Shown: positions 1 through 8,170 of the stretch, one piece after another
Layout of the letters: each line of letters opens with the position of its first letter
Numbering within the stretch: the first letter of the stretch is position 1
Translations under genes and position numbers: made by a program
From: Thermobispora bispora DSM 43833
Lineage (GTDB): Bacteria > Actinomycetota > Actinomycetes > Streptosporangiales > Streptosporangiaceae
NCBI RefSeq assembly: GCF_000092645.1
Contig: NC_014165.1
Location: 2,232,001-2,296,000 of the forward strand
Direction of reading: 5' to 3'
Length of the DNA: 64,000 nucleotides
The notes under the pieces: generated by a model
Told to the model about the DNA's origin: nothing
The model's input: only the letters and a program-made list of their open reading frames with translations
Databases searched by the model: none

Positions 1-2347
1 CGTCCTGCTGCCCCGGCTCGGCATCACGGGGGTCGGCCTCGCCCTGTTCCTCGCCCAGCTCGGCGTCGCCCTCGCCGTCCTGCCGTCGCTGGTCCGCGTG
101 CTGTGGACCCGCGAGGGCACCGAATCTGGTGGTTCGTCCCGCATGATGGTCCCCGTGACGACGATCAGTGAGCGCGTGACCCGGTTAGGGACCCGGATGC
201 TGGCCGTCATGCCCCACCCCGACCGGGTGAAGAGATGGCTGCTGCCGATCCTGTCCGCCCAGGGCCTGGCCATCTACCTGATCGCGCTGCTCGCGCCGCC
301 CGGCGAGCTCGCCGGCGTCGACGTGGAGCGGATGAACGGCCTCGGGCTCATCTCGGTGCTGCCGCCCACCGCCTTCGCCGGGCTGGCGCTGCTGATCGTC
401 ACGTTCTTCGTCACGTTCGCCCAGCGCCGGTACCGCCCCGTCCTGCTCCTCGCCCAGCTCCTCGCGATCACGTTCTGCCTGCACGGGGCGGGCGCTCTGG
501 TCGCGGAGGAGCCGCGCTTCCCCACGGCCTGGCTGCACGTCGGCTTCGCCGAGTACATCGCGCGGACCGGTGGCACGCTCCCCGGCCTCGACGCGCGGTT
601 CAGCTGGCCGGGCTTCTTCGCGCTCTTCGCCTTCGTGGGCGGCGCCGCCGGCATGGAGGACTTCCGCGGGCTGGTCAACTGGACGCCCCTCGTCTCGAAC
701 GTCTGCTACCTCGTCCCGCTCCTGCTGATCCTGCGGCGCATGCGCGCCGACCGCCGGGCCAAGTGGCTGGCCGCGCTGCTGTTCGTCACCCTCCAGTGGA
801 TCGGCCAGGACTACTTCTCCCCGCAGGGCACCACGTACCTGATGTACCTGCTGCTGATCGCCATCGTGGTGACCTGGTTCGGGCGCGAGCGCGATCGGCC
901 GGCCGGGGAGCCCCGCGGGCTGCTGAGCCGGCTCGCCGGCTACCTCGACGAGGCGGAGCCGGGTGAGCTGCCCGCGAAGCAGGCCGACCCGATCACGCGG
1001 ATCGCGCTGTACGGCGTGCTGCTCCTGCTCGGCGCCGCCGCGGCCGCGACGCACCAGATCACCCCGTTCATGATGGCGGCCTCCACCCTCGGCCTGGTCA
1101 TGCTGCGGCGGTGCGGGGTGGCCACGCTCCCCTGGCTGATCGGCGGGTTCGCGGTCGGCTGGCTGAGCTACTTCGCCACGCCGTACTGGTACGGCCACAT
1201 CGGCGACCTGTTCGGCGGGATCGGCTCGCTGCTCAGCAACCTGACCGCGAACACCACGGGCCGCATGGAGGCGGCGACCGGCGATCCCCTCCACCCGTAC
1301 GTGCTCCAGCTCCGCCTCGGGTTCGCCGTGGTGCTCGTGCTGCTCGCCGGGGTCGGGCTCGCCCGCCGGGTGCGGCGCATGGTGATGGACCGGGTCGCGC
1401 TGGTGCTCACCGTGACCCCGCTCTCCGCGATGGCGCTGCAGAGCTACGGCGGGGAGATGGGGCTGCGCGTGTACCTGTTCATGCTGCCGGGCGCCTGCAT
1501 CCTCGCCGCCTACGCCTTCTTCCCCGAGCCCCCGGGGAGCCTGCGGGGCATGCGCCAGGTGATCGGCAAGCCCTCCCGGCTCGAGCTGCTCCGGGCGCGG
1601 CTCGCCCTCCCGCTCGCCGTGGTGACCACGCTCGCGCTCTGCGGCGGCTTCTTCGTCGCCCGGTACGGCAACGAGCAGTTCGAGCGCATCACCACCGGCG
1701 AGGCGCTCGCCCTCGAGTACATCTACGCGCGCGACCGGCCCAGCGCCCGGGTGCTGGTGCTCGCCCCCAGCGACGCGGAACCCGGCACGGTGAGCAGCGA
1801 CCTCATGGCGAGCATGGTGCCGTGGCGGGAGAAGCACGTCGAGCGGGTGGAGTGGGTCAGCACCCCGCCCCCGACCGACCCCGAGGACATCGGCCAGGTC
1901 ATCACCGCGCTGCGCTCGCTGGGCCCTGGATCGTTCCTGCTCACCACCCGGGCCCAGGAGACCCTGCTCGAGGTGACCGACCCGGCCGGCCAGGGCATCG
2001 AGGACGGCTGGGGCGCGCGGCTCCGGCGGGCGCTCGGCGCCTCCCCGGACCTGGTCACGCTGTACGCGAACGAGGACGCGGCCGTCTACGCCCTGCGGCA
2101 GCCGCCGCCCGGCTCGGTGCCGCCGCCCCCGGACCTCACCTCGACCCCGCCGAACGGCACGCCCTGGACGCCGCTCGGGATCGCGGCCTATGTGCTCTAC
2201 GTGGGATCGCTCATCGGGTTCGAGCTGCTGGGGCTGCGCGGCCGGCACGCCTCACCCTGGCGCCGCCGCCTGCTGCGCACCGCGATATGCGCCGCGGTGG
2301 TGGCCGCTGCGGTCGTGGTGGAGAGGTTCGTCTCGCTGGGGCTGTGA
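1..2347 (+). CDS. Polysaccharide flippase C-terminus read in frame into a GT-C-like membrane protein (5' partial)
   Basis: One frame stays open from the window edge to the TGA at 2345-2347. Its first 35 or so residues form a hydrophobic helix ending LPSLVRVLWTRE, as at the C-terminus of a Wzx/MurJ-like flippase. The rest (about 715 residues from ATG 197) has roughly ten membrane segments, a soluble C-terminal alpha/beta domain and a last helix pair, like uncharacterised GT-C-type glycosyltransferases of polysaccharide loci. The join (about codons 39-65) uses unusual codons, including TTA at 185-187, and an AGGGA Shine-Dalgarno lies 5 nt before ATG 197, so a separate downstream start is possible. 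No in-frame stop separates the halves. The glycosidase and acyltransferase neighbours suggest export and assembly of an envelope polysaccharide. The catalytic role is inferred. Confidence 0.6.
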   Translation, partial: VLLPRLGITGVGLALFLAQLGVALAVLPSLVRVLWTREGTESGGSSRMMVPVTTISERVTRLGTRMLAVMPHPDRVKRWLLPILSAQGLAIYLIALLAPPGELAGVDVERMNGLGLISVLPPTAFAGLALLIVTFFVTFAQRRYRPVLLLAQLLAITFCLHGAGALVAEEPRFPTAWLHVGFAEYIARTGGTLPGLDARFSWPGFFALFAFVGGAAGMEDFRGLVNWTPLVSNVCYLVPLLLILRRMRADRRAKWLAALLFVTLQWIGQDYFSPQGTTYLMYLLLIAIVVTWFGRERDRPAGEPRGLLSRLAGYLDEAEPGELPAKQADPITRIALYGVLLLLGAAAAATHQITPFMMAASTLGLVMLRRCGVATLPWLIGGFAVGWLSYFATPYWYGHIGDLFGGIGSLLSNLTANTTGRMEAATGDPLHPYVLQLRLGFAVVLVLLAGVGLARRVRRMVMDRVALVLTVTPLSAMALQSYGGEMGLRVYLFMLPGACILAAYAFFPEPPGSLRGMRQVIGKPSRLELLRARLALPLAVVTTLALCGGFFVARYGNEQFERITTGEALALEYIYARDRPSARVLVLAPSDAEPGTVSSDLMASMVPWREKHVERVEWVSTPPPTDPEDIGQVITALRSLGPGSFLLTTRAQETLLEVTDPAGQGIEDGWGARLRRALGASPDLVTLYANEDAAVYALRQPPPGSVPPPPDLTSTPPNGTPWTPLGIAAYVLYVGSLIGFELLGLRGRHASPWRRRLLRTAICAAVVAAAVVVERFVSLGL

Positions 2348-2354
2348 CCCGCCG

Positions 2355-2405
2355 GGCCGCGGCGAGTCACGGTCGAGGGGACGTGGCGCGGGAGGCGCCG
2401 CGGCC
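2355..2405. terminator. Candidate bidirectional hairpin between convergent genes
   Basis: GGCCGCGGCG (2355-2364) and CGCCGCGGCC (2396-2405) are perfect 10-bp arms around a 31-nt loop. They lie between the stop at 2347 and the convergent glycosidase stop at 2440. There is no U-tract, so termination is inferred from position and stem strength only. Confidence 0.3.
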
Positions 2406-2439
2406 TTGACGCCCGCCCGCTGACGACGGCGGCCGTGGC

Positions 2440-3930
2440 TCACCGGTCCGGGGCGCGGGGCAGCCAGCGCACCTCGTACGGCCCGAGCGCGACCGGCGTC
2501 CCGTCGGCGAGCACCGTCTGGGCGGTGCCGGTGGTGTTGACCAGCACCATCCGCCGCTCCTGGGCGAGGGCGCGCACCGGCGCCCGGCCCGGCGGGAACG
2601 GGCGCCCGTCCGGGGCGGTGAGGGCCACAGGCACCGGCTCCGTGCCGTGCGGGAACCACTGGGCGAACCGCTGCAGCAAGCGCAGCGTGGCCGAGGCCTC
2701 CCCGGTCTCGTTGGGGATCAGGCAGAACGGGCATCCCTCGCGGACCCGGCGCGGCGCGTACCCGTCCCAGTGGAGCACGGTCGCGGCGCCGGACTCGGCG
2801 AGCTCGATCAGCGCGGCCGCGGTCACCGCGAGGCGCCGCCGCTCCGGCCAGCCGAGGGCCGGGCAGGCGCCGCCCTCGAGCGACGCGCACGGCAGCGGGT
2901 AGAACTCCGCCCACCACACCGGCAGCCCGGAGCGCTCCCGGAGCCAGCGGGTCATCGCGCCGAACTTGCCGAGCGCGCCGAACTCGTCAGGGCGCAGTTC
3001 CCCTTCCGCGGTGAGCGAGCCACCGTCGACCACGATGAAGTCCGCGCCGCGCTTGTGCCGGAGCCAGTAGTCGATCGCCTTGAGCACCCTGCCGTCGACC
3101 GTTCCCCACGGCCCGGACACCTCAGAGGGGACCGGCGGCTCCCCCGCGTAGCTGTCCACCGGCATGTACGGCCCGCCCACCCGGATGCGGGGGTCCACCT
3201 CCTTCAGCGCGTCGTACACCCGGTTGTACAGCTCGGTGTACGCCACGGCGTCCCACTCGCCGCGCCGCTGGTCCCAGAAGCCCTTGAACTCGTTCCAGAC
3301 GATGAAGTGCCGCACCTGCGGGTACCGCCGGGCGACGGCGGCGGCGAGCCGGGCGAAGTCGTCGAAGTGCTCCCGCCGCGGGGCGATCTCCAGCAGGCTC
3401 CAGTCGGTCGTGCCCGGCCGGCCGCCCTTCATCCAGTCCGGGGCGCAGCAGAGGGTGATCACCGGCACCCCTCCGGTCTCGGCGATCAGCCGCACCCGCT
3501 CGTCGAGCGAGGAGAAGTCGTACTCCCCCGGCCGCGGCTCCGGGTTGCCCGCACCGAAGCCCATGATGTGCTGGTTCTGCACGACCCGCGCGGCCGCCAG
3601 GGAGCTCACGGCACGGTCGCCGAAGTCGTCGGCGGCGGTGTACTGGGTGTGGGTCAGGCCCCAGCGCGGCCAGGTATCGGGCTCCTCGGCCCACTCCACC
3701 CGCAGCGGGGTGACGACGCTCGCGGCGCCGGGCGCCGCCACCGGGGGGCGCTGCGCGGACCGGCGGAGCGCCACCACGCCGAACAGCGCGATGATCGAGC
3801 TCACCGTGAGCGCCGCGGCCAGGAGCGCGATCGGCCACCGGGGCCGCCGCCTCCGCCTACGGCCTCTCCGGCCCACCGTGGAACGATCCTTTCCAGCCCA
3901 CCCTGGCACGATATCGGGCACCGGTTCCAT
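2440..3930 (-). CDS. Membrane-anchored TIM-barrel glycoside hydrolase-like protein (paralog 1)
   Basis: The product is 496 aa. Residues 1-31 are basic (a run of R at 21-29), a single transmembrane helix spans about 32-54, and an extracytoplasmic barrel follows. The barrel looks like clan GH-A (GH39/GH5-type): the acid/base glutamate would be E214 in VWNEFKG and the nucleophile E342 in VWWAEFYP. The conserved blocks HTQYT, QNQHIMGFG, LCCAPDWMKGG and RHKRGADF recur in the second copy at 8171-9460. A small C-terminal beta domain ends GPYEVRWLPR. The substrate cannot be read from sequence. Linkage to acyltransferases and a flippase suggests trimming of the locus's own exopolysaccharide (inference). 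ATG 3930 is chosen because the coding signature stops there. The Shine-Dalgarno is weak, and a GTG 7 codons in is an alternative. Confidence 0.72.
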   Translation of the reverse strand: MEPVPDIVPGWAGKDRSTVGRRGRRRRRRPRWPIALLAAALTVSSIIALFGVVALRRSAQRPPVAAPGAASVVTPLRVEWAEEPDTWPRWGLTHTQYTAADDFGDRAVSSLAAARVVQNQHIMGFGAGNPEPRPGEYDFSSLDERVRLIAETGGVPVITLCCAPDWMKGGRPGTTDWSLLEIAPRREHFDDFARLAAAVARRYPQVRHFIVWNEFKGFWDQRRGEWDAVAYTELYNRVYDALKEVDPRIRVGGPYMPVDSYAGEPPVPSEVSGPWGTVDGRVLKAIDYWLRHKRGADFIVVDGGSLTAEGELRPDEFGALGKFGAMTRWLRERSGLPVWWAEFYPLPCASLEGGACPALGWPERRRLAVTAAALIELAESGAATVLHWDGYAPRRVREGCPFCLIPNETGEASATLRLLQRFAQWFPHGTEPVPVALTAPDGRPFPPGRAPVRALAQERRMVLVNTTGTAQTVLADGTPVALGPYEVRWLPRAPDR

Positions 3931-4294
3931 CTGGTAACACCGGACCCGTGGGTCACGCGACGCGGCCGTACCCGGTTGCCGCCGGGGCGGCCGAGCCGGG
4001 CGGCGCGGACCGGCTCGGGCGGCGCGCCGAGGCCGGGGAGAGGCGGCCGCGCGGCCGGGCGCGGCCGCGTCCTCACCACGCAACGCGGCCGGACGGCGGG
4101 GGCGCCGGATCGGGTGCCGTGACGACGCCGCCCGCTGCCCGGCTCGCTGAGCGACCGGAAGAGCGCCGCGTGGCCGCGTCCCCTGCGGCGTCCCGGGAGG
4201 CGCGGCCTTCCCGAGCGGGCCCCTCGAGCGTCCGGGCGTGTCCGGATGCGGCCCGGCGGCCCCAGCATCCGGCATGACCGGGGAAGATAGGTCT
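3931..4294. other. Divergent intergenic region (364 nt)
   Basis: This very GC-rich region separates the leftward glycosidase from the rightward acyltransferase and must hold both promoters. I see no convincing gene. Reading frames through it are extensions of the flanking genes with poor codon composition. No clear operator or -35/-10 pair was recognised. Confidence 0.5.
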
Positions 4295-5389
4295 GTGCGG
4301 ATATCCGTGGTTCACCCCAAAGATCTCGGCGAGCCGGAACTGGCCCGGTGGCGGGAGTTCCAGGCCGCGGACCCCGAGCAGGACAACCCCTTCCTCTGCC
4401 CGGAGTTCGTGCAGACCGTCGGCCTGCTCCGGCCCCAGGTCCGGGTCGCCGTCATCGCCGACGGCTCGGGCATCTGGGGGTTCTTCCCCTACGAGCGGCA
4501 CCCGCTGGGCATCGGCAGGCCGGTCGCCGCCGGGCTCACCGACCTGCAGGGCATGGTGTACGCGCGCGGCCTCGAGCTCGACGCGGTGGGGCTGCTCCGC
4601 GCCACCGGCCTGGCGGTATGGGAGTTCGACCACCTCCACCCGGGGCAGCCCATGTTCGCCCCGCACCACGAGAGCCGCCACCCGTCGCCGATCATCGAGC
4701 TCGCGGGCGGCTACGACGAGTACCTCGCCACGCTCCGCCGGAAGTCGCCGACCACGTACCGGATGACCCGGTACAAGCGCAACCGGCTCGGCCGGGAGGT
4801 CGGCGAGGTCCGCCACGTGGCCGAGTCCACGGACACCGCCGCGCTCCGGCGGGTGATGCACTGGAAGTCCCAGCAGTACCGCCGGACCGGCCGCATGGAC
4901 CGGTTCGCGCACCCGTGGATCGTCGAGCTGGTGGAGCGGCTGCACGCCATCCGCACCGACCGGTTCGCCGGCAGCCTCTCCCTGCTCTACGCGGGCGACG
5001 AGCTGGTCGCCGGCCACTTCGGGCTCCGCACCGGCAGCCAGCTCTGCACCTGGTTCCCCGCCTACGACACCCGGTTCGGCAAGTACTCCCCCGGCCTGCT
5101 CCAGCACCTCGCCATGGCCCAGGACTTCGCCGCGGCCGGCCTGCGCCACATCGACATGGGCCGGGGCCCCAAGGACTACAAGGAGCAGCTCAAGACCCGG
5201 GACCTCGAGGTGGCCGAAGGCCGGGTGGCCCGGGCGTCCGCCGGGGCGGCGGTGCACTGGGTCGCCCAGGTGCCGCTGCGCCGGCTCCGGAACGCCGTGG
5301 TGAGCACCCCCTTCCTCCGGGACCGCGCCGACCGGCTCCTCAAGGTGTACGGCAGGCTCAGCAGCCGCCTCCGCCCGGTCCGCGACTGA
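4295..5389 (+). CDS. CelD/BcsL-type GNAT-fold acyltransferase (paralog 1)
   Basis: A 364-aa protein of the FemAB-like/GNAT acetyltransferase family annotated CelD/BcsL (cellulose/exopolysaccharide biosynthesis). Recognisable blocks are WGFFPYERHPLG near the N-terminus, MHWKSQQYRRTGR in the middle, and AGHFGLRTG, TWFPAYD and YSPGLLQHL followed by DMGRGPKDYKEQ in the C-terminal half, a typical acyl-donor region. The predicted role is acylation of a sugar or lipid-linked precursor. GTG 4295 is chosen because GGGGAAG sits about 9 nt upstream and the resulting N-terminus (VRISVVHPKDLG) matches the paralog at 6851. ATG 4274 is possible. Divergent from the glycosidase at 2440-3930. The exact substrate is unknown. 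Confidence 0.78.
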   Translation: MRISVVHPKDLGEPELARWREFQAADPEQDNPFLCPEFVQTVGLLRPQVRVAVIADGSGIWGFFPYERHPLGIGRPVAAGLTDLQGMVYARGLELDAVGLLRATGLAVWEFDHLHPGQPMFAPHHESRHPSPIIELAGGYDEYLATLRRKSPTTYRMTRYKRNRLGREVGEVRHVAESTDTAALRRVMHWKSQQYRRTGRMDRFAHPWIVELVERLHAIRTDRFAGSLSLLYAGDELVAGHFGLRTGSQLCTWFPAYDTRFGKYSPGLLQHLAMAQDFAAAGLRHIDMGRGPKDYKEQLKTRDLEVAEGRVARASAGAAVHWVAQVPLRRLRNAVVSTPFLRDRADRLLKVYGRLSSRLRPVRD

Positions 5390-5449
5390 CCCGTGGCGCC
5401 CGCACGGGGTGCCCGGCGGCCGCACAGACGTGAACGGCAGAGCCGCAGC

Positions 5450-6694
5450 TCAGAGGGTGACCGGCAGCCGCCGGACCGCGTTGTTGAACGTGGACGTGAG
5501 CGGCTCGGGCGGCCCGGCGAGCCGGATCCCCGGCGCCCTGGTGTACAGCTCCCGCAGCAGGATGGTCATCTCCCGCTTGGCGAGGTGGGCGCCGAGGCAG
5601 TAGTGCGCGCCCGGCCCGCCGAACGCCACGTGCGGGTTGGGATCCCGGGTGATGTCGAACACGTCCGGCTCGGGGAACACGCTCTCGTCGCGGTTGGCCG
5701 AGTTGTAGAAGAGCACCACCTTGTCGCCGGGCTTGAGCGGCTGCCCGCGGAGCTCGTACTCGACCTTGACGGTCCGCTGGAGCTGCGTGATCGGCGAGGA
5801 GTACCGGAGGATCTCCTCGACGGCGCCGCCGATGTACCGGTCGTAGTCGGACAGCAGCAGCTCCCGCTGGCCGGGGTGCTCGCTGAGCAGGGTCACCGCG
5901 TGCGCGAGCGCGTTCGCCGGGGAGTCCACCCCGCCCACGCACAGCAGCAGGAAGAACGCTCCAAGTTCCCGGTTGGTCAGCCGCTCCCCGTTGACGTCGG
6001 CGTTGGCCAGGGCCGAGACCACGTCGTCCCCGGGCCGCTTGCGCCGCTCCCGCGCGAGCCGTACCACCAGGCCCCGCAGGCCGAACATCGCCCGGGTGTT
6101 CCGGAAGGCGTACCGGAGCATGCCCGACGTGTCCGCGCGCACCGCCTGGTACTGCACGGTGTCCTCCACCCAGCGCACGACCTGCTGCCGGTCCTCCTCG
6201 GGGACGCCGACGAGGTCGCAGATCACATTGGTGGTGAAGGGCCGCGCGACCAGCTCGACGAAATCGCCGCCGCCCGCCCGGATGAGCCGGGTGACGGCCT
6301 CCTCCGCCCGCCGCCGCATGAGGACGTCGAGCCGCTCCATCATGCGGGGCGCGAAGGCCCGGGACACGATCCGGCGCAGGCGGGTGTGCTCCGGCGCGTC
6401 CTTGTTCTCCAGCGAGTCGCCGTAGACGTACTTCACCCAGCTCGCCGGCTCCGGATTGGCCACCGCCGGGCTGTTCGAGAAGACCGCGGCGTTCCGGCTC
6501 GCCTCCACCACGTCGGCGTGCCGTACCAGGGCGTAGAACCCCTTGCCCGATCGGGCGAGCGGAACCTTGGGCTGGGGGAAGAAGAGGGGGCGCTCCTGCG
6601 CGCGGAGCCGGCGAAAGACCTCGGCCCGCTCCTCGGCAGGTCGCGCCCAGAAGTCAAGGGCGGCGATGTTCACGTCTGGGCTCGTCACGGTCAC
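5450..6694 (-). CDS. Cytochrome P450
   Basis: A 414-aa bacterial class I P450. The heme-thiolate loop FGGPGAHYCLGAHLAKRE carries ligand C366, the K-helix ExxR is at 294-297 (EILR), and the I-helix oxygen-activation motif reads GGVDS (254-258), with serine where threonine is usual. The NAVRRLPV tail resembles CYP125/142/124-like sequences, but family assignment needs a search. No ferredoxin or reductase gene is adjacent, so redox partners must be encoded elsewhere. It sits between two acyltransferase paralogs and points against both, in the middle of the duplicated glycosidase/acyltransferase module. Its substrate (lipid, polyketide or glycan-linked lipid) is unknown. Confidence 0.93.
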   Translation of the reverse strand: MTVTSPDVNIAALDFWARPAEERAEVFRRLRAQERPLFFPQPKVPLARSGKGFYALVRHADVVEASRNAAVFSNSPAVANPEPASWVKYVYGDSLENKDAPEHTRLRRIVSRAFAPRMMERLDVLMRRRAEEAVTRLIRAGGGDFVELVARPFTTNVICDLVGVPEEDRQQVVRWVEDTVQYQAVRADTSGMLRYAFRNTRAMFGLRGLVVRLARERRKRPGDDVVSALANADVNGERLTNRELGAFFLLLCVGGVDSPANALAHAVTLLSEHPGQRELLLSDYDRYIGGAVEEILRYSSPITQLQRTVKVEYELRGQPLKPGDKVVLFYNSANRDESVFPEPDVFDITRDPNPHVAFGGPGAHYCLGAHLAKREMTILLRELYTRAPGIRLAGPPEPLTSTFNNAVRRLPVTL

Positions 6695-6850
6695 ACCACA
6701 AGCCTGTCATACGGCCTTTGCGATTCCACCACCGGCGGCCGGAACCGGACACCGCCGCCACGCGATCACCGCGTGCGGGCAAGGTAGTCACATCGAACGC
6801 GCCCCAAAGCGGCAACTGGCATGATCATCCCGTCACGACGGAGGAACGGC

Positions 6851-7933
6851 ATGCAGGTCTCGGTCATCCGCCCCCACGAGCTCGGCCCCGGGGAGATCGC
6901 CGAGTGGCGGGCCATGCAGCAGGCCCAGCCGCGGCTCGCCAGCCCGTTCCTCGCACCGGAGTTCACCATCGCCGCCGGCGAGGTGCTGCCCAACGCCTAC
7001 GTCGCCGTCATCCACGGCGAGGGCGGGCGGATCATCGGGTTCTTCCCGTTCGAGCGGCACCGCTTCGGGGTGGGCAAGCCGATCGCCGGCTGGGTGACGT
7101 TCGCCCAAGGGATCGTCCACGCGCCGGGCGCCGAGATCGACCCCGACGCCCTGCTCAAGGGGGCGGGCCTGGACGTGTGGGAGTTCGGGTTCCTGGTCGG
7201 CGGCCAGCCGTTCGCCCGGTACGCGTCCACCGTGGCGGAGTCGGTGCTCCTGGACCTCACCGGCGGCTACGACGCCTACCTGGCCCGGGTGAAGGCGAAC
7301 TCCCCCCGCACGATCAAGACGGCGATGACGCGGATGCGCAAGCTCGCCCGCGAGGTCGGGGAGCTCAGGGTGGAGCTGCACTCGCCGGACCCGGCGGACC
7401 TGCGCCTGCTCATGCGGTGGAAGTCCGCCCAGTACCGCCGGATCGGGCGGCAGGACCGGTTCGCCCGGCGGTGGGTGGCCCAGCTGGTCGAGCGGATGCA
7501 CGCCACCCAGGCCCCCGGCTGCTCGGGCACGCTCACCATGCTCTGGGCCGGGGAGACCCCGGTCGCCGGGCACATCGGGCTGCGCACCCCGGAGCTGCTC
7601 GCCGGGTGGTTCCCCGCCTACGACGCGGCGTACGCCAAGTACTCCCCCGGGCTGCTCCAGCACCTGCTCATGGCGAAGGCCGCGGCGGAGCACGGGATCC
7701 GGCTGATGGACTGGAGCGTCAGCCAGGGCGACGACTACAAGCAGCGGCTGCGGACCGGGGGCCACATGGTCGCCGCCGGCTGCGCCTGGCGCGGCTCACC
7801 GCGGGCGGCCGCGCACCGGCTGCTCACCACGCCCGTCGGCCGGCTCCGCCGGCTCGCCCTGGAGACGCCCTGGGCGTACCGCCTCATCGACCGGGTGATG
7901 CGCCGGTACGGGGAGCTGCGCACCCGGGCGTGA
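6851..7933 (+). CDS. CelD/BcsL-type GNAT-fold acyltransferase (paralog 2)
   Basis: A 360-aa paralog of the 4295-5389 product, roughly 45% identical by eye. Shared blocks are GFFPFERHRFGVGKP, MRWKSAQYRRIGRQDRF, AGHIGLRT, GWFPAYD and KYSPGLLQHL. The C-terminal block reads DWSVSQGDDYKQRL where paralog 1 has DMGRGPKDYKEQL, so donor or acceptor specificity may differ. GGAGGAAC about 5 nt before ATG 6851 is a good Shine-Dalgarno and fixes the start. The gene is transcribed away from the P450 and converges on the second glycosidase. Role inferred: acyl transfer during polysaccharide or glycolipid assembly. Confidence 0.78.
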   Translation: MQVSVIRPHELGPGEIAEWRAMQQAQPRLASPFLAPEFTIAAGEVLPNAYVAVIHGEGGRIIGFFPFERHRFGVGKPIAGWVTFAQGIVHAPGAEIDPDALLKGAGLDVWEFGFLVGGQPFARYASTVAESVLLDLTGGYDAYLARVKANSPRTIKTAMTRMRKLAREVGELRVELHSPDPADLRLLMRWKSAQYRRIGRQDRFARRWVAQLVERMHATQAPGCSGTLTMLWAGETPVAGHIGLRTPELLAGWFPAYDAAYAKYSPGLLQHLLMAKAAAEHGIRLMDWSVSQGDDYKQRLRTGGHMVAAGCAWRGSPRAAAHRLLTTPVGRLRRLALETPWAYRLIDRVMRRYGELRTRA

Positions 7934-8170
7934 CGCCCGCGCCGGGCCCCCGGCCGGTCCGCCGGCGGGCGAGCGGTCCCGGCACCGCCCGCCGGGCGAG
8001 CCGTCTCCATCCCGGCACCGCGGGCCGCGCACCCGCGGCCGGCGCGGCGCCTCCCGGGCGCCCTCTTCCGGCGCGCGCCCGGGGCGCCCAACGGCCCCGG
8101 CCGTGCGGGTGCCGGCGCGCCCGGGTGTCCTCGCAGCCCGCCGCCCTCGGGACGAGCCCTTCGGTGGATC

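Noticed and set aside
3931-4275. N-terminal extension of the first glycosidase to about 4275
   Set aside because: The added 115 residues are low-complexity R/P/A. The basic segment and membrane helix right after 3930 form a natural N-terminus.
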